DNA from: Bacteroidia bacterium
GTDB lineage: Bacteria > Bacteroidota > Bacteroidia > UBA8524
Reading direction: 5' to 3'
NCBI GenBank assembly: GCA_023277325.1
Contig: JALRIQ010000292.1
Coordinates: 1-8,169 of the forward strand
DNA: 8,169 nt
This document shows, in pieces, positions 7,139 to 8,169 of this stretch. The notes under the pieces were generated by a model. That model did not search any database, was not told where the DNA came from, and saw only the letters and a list, made by a program, of their open reading frames with translations. The stretch's first letter is position 1, and each line of letters starts with the position of its first letter. Made by a program: the position numbers and the translations under genes.

Positions 7139-7346
7139 CAGTTACTTATATAATTCATAAAGGATTGATGCAGCGCGACTCCAACCTTCTACCCTGCAAA
7201 TGCCGTTTTAGTAGTAGTTTAAGATTCCTTTATAACTTATTGACTTAAAGCTCAGTATGAGCCAAGAGGAGAAGTATGCGGTGCACTGCAGGGGAACTTT
7301 TGTTTAACGCCCAAGACCTTAAAACCGGGCCTAAAAAGTTAATGCT

Positions 7347-8169
7347 ATGCACAAATACATCTACCTCCTTATGCTCATGGGCATCACGCTGAGTGCCCAG
7401 GCACAAAACTCCGCCGAGATCAAAGGCGTGGTCAAAGATTCCATCTCTGGAGAAACTTTACCTGGAGCCAATGTAATTTTATTACAAGGCTCAACCATGA
7501 TTACAGGGACTTCAGCCGATCAGGATGGAGAATTCTATATCAGTGGTATTTCGCCGGGTACCTATAAAATCAGAGCCAGCTATTTTGGTTATGGCACCCA
7601 GGAACGAAAAATTACCGTGCTCGGAGGCCAGGTGAATTATATCAATTTCAAACTTGGTCAGTCTTCTATTTTTCTAAAAGATGATATAGATGTATTTGCA
7701 GATCGGCTGTATGACACGGCTGTGAAATTGAAATTTGCTCCTCAAATTACATTTAGCACAGAGGATTTAAAGAATATGCCAATCCGCGACCTTTTTGAAG
7801 TGGCCGTTTATTCTCCGTCGGTAGTAAAATCGGGCAATCAACTCAGTATAAAAGGAGCCCGTCCTGCGGCAACTGGATACTATTTGGGTACCATGCCCTT
7901 GTTAACACGGTTGAATTATTCTCCTCGCTCACTCGCACAGTTTGGTGTAGTACTCGGCGGAGTGGCGCCTGAGTATGGTGATTTTGTTGGTGGCGCTGTG
8001 GTTCAAAACCTGATTGCCGTGCAAACCAAATCCTACTTTTCTGCGGAGGTAATTAGTTCCAGCCTTTTTGATAAATACCACTATAACCGCGTGGACATCA
8101 ATTTTGGTGGTCCTTTGATTACCAAAGAGGTGAAAGATAAAGGGTATAAAAGAATGGTTTTGGGCTATC
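7347..8169 (+). CDS. TonB-dependent receptor-like protein with carboxypeptidase-regulatory-like domain (3'-truncated)
   Basis: The frame opens at ATG 7347 and runs without a stop to the window edge (274 complete codons). A signal peptide spans 1-20 (MHKYIYLLMLMGITLSAQAQ, cleavage after AQAQ). Residues 23-104 form a carboxypeptidase-regulatory-like domain: IKGVVKDSISGETLPGANV, then DQDGEFYISGISPGTYKI and SYFGYG. A plug-like domain follows at about 134-225: FSTEDLKNMPIRDLFEVAVY, LSIKGARPAATGYY, and VVLGGVAPEYGDFVGGAV (201-218). The last two resemble the large Bacteroidota receptor-like proteins with an 'ITGGxPAxYGDxTGG' plug motif, which are often about 1000 residues long. The usual Asp-Gly after the IKGARP segment is replaced by Gly-Thr. 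The beginning of the barrel (INFGGPL) is visible. Cargo is unknown. An ATG at 7342 is in another frame and not used. Confidence 0.82.
   Translation, partial: MHKYIYLLMLMGITLSAQAQNSAEIKGVVKDSISGETLPGANVILLQGSTMITGTSADQDGEFYISGISPGTYKIRASYFGYGTQERKITVLGGQVNYINFKLGQSSIFLKDDIDVFADRLYDTAVKLKFAPQITFSTEDLKNMPIRDLFEVAVYSPSVVKSGNQLSIKGARPAATGYYLGTMPLLTRLNYSPRSLAQFGVVLGGVAPEYGDFVGGAVVQNLIAVQTKSYFSAEVISSSLFDKYHYNRVDINFGGPLITKEVKDKGYKRMVLGY

Larger units (their letters stand above)
7027..7346. other. Divergent intergenic region, 320 bases, no gene seen
   Basis: It separates the - strand peptidase from the + strand receptor-like gene and must hold the promoters of both. It is AT-rich near 7110-7160. I see an AT-rich dyad (7121-7138) and a weak - strand promoter candidate. 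Short open frames here have no coding character: no leader, no recognisable motif, and one is only the upstream extension of the peptidase frame. No tRNA, riboswitch or convincing small RNA was recognised. The + strand leader just before the ATG at 7347 is A-rich (CTAAAAAGTTAA), as is usual for starts in this phylum. Confidence 0.6.

Noticed and set aside
7036..7248. 70-codon + strand open frame in the divergent intergenic region
   Set aside because: The composition follows AT-rich DNA, there is no signal peptide or known domain, and it overlaps the likely peptidase promoter.

Overview
The window looks like chromosomal DNA of a member of the Bacteroidota, probably a free-living or environmental lineage of the Flavobacteriia/Cytophagia/Sphingobacteriia type. 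Three things point there. The two receptor-type genes begin with a carboxypeptidase-regulatory-like domain fused to a TonB plug. Four of the six genes carry signal peptides ending in the AQ/GQ pattern common in that phylum. Start codons lack strong Shine-Dalgarno sequences and have A-rich or AT-rich leaders instead. No mobile element, CRISPR array, tRNA or rRNA was seen.

Left block, + strand (1-5790): the 3' nine-tenths of hisS (histidyl-tRNA synthetase) overlaps by 4 bases a complete hutH (histidine ammonia-lyase). A small outer-membrane beta-barrel protein follows after 22 bases. After a further 68 bases comes a complete TonB-dependent receptor whose plug and loop motifs resemble the zinc receptor ZnuD. 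All four face the same way with short gaps, so they may form one transcription unit. However, a sizeable inverted repeat lies directly against the receptor start codon and could control it separately. A dyad hairpin at 5793-5837 closes the block and serves the convergent gene as well.

Right block: a secreted papain-fold (C1B, bleomycin-hydrolase-like) cysteine peptidase lies on the - strand (5857-7026). A 320-base divergent intergenic region separates it from a second TonB-receptor-like gene on the + strand (7347 to the window end). That gene is cut off just after its plug domain and has no stop codon in the window.

Functional reading: hisS and hutH both use free L-histidine, one to charge tRNA and one to destroy it, and their overlap implies coupled expression. 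If the downstream receptor does import zinc, the cluster would join histidine turnover with zinc uptake, since histidine is a major zinc chelator in cells. That link is inference. Most of the window is otherwise ordinary Bacteroidota gene content, and I did not find a clearly new defence, mobile or biosynthetic system.
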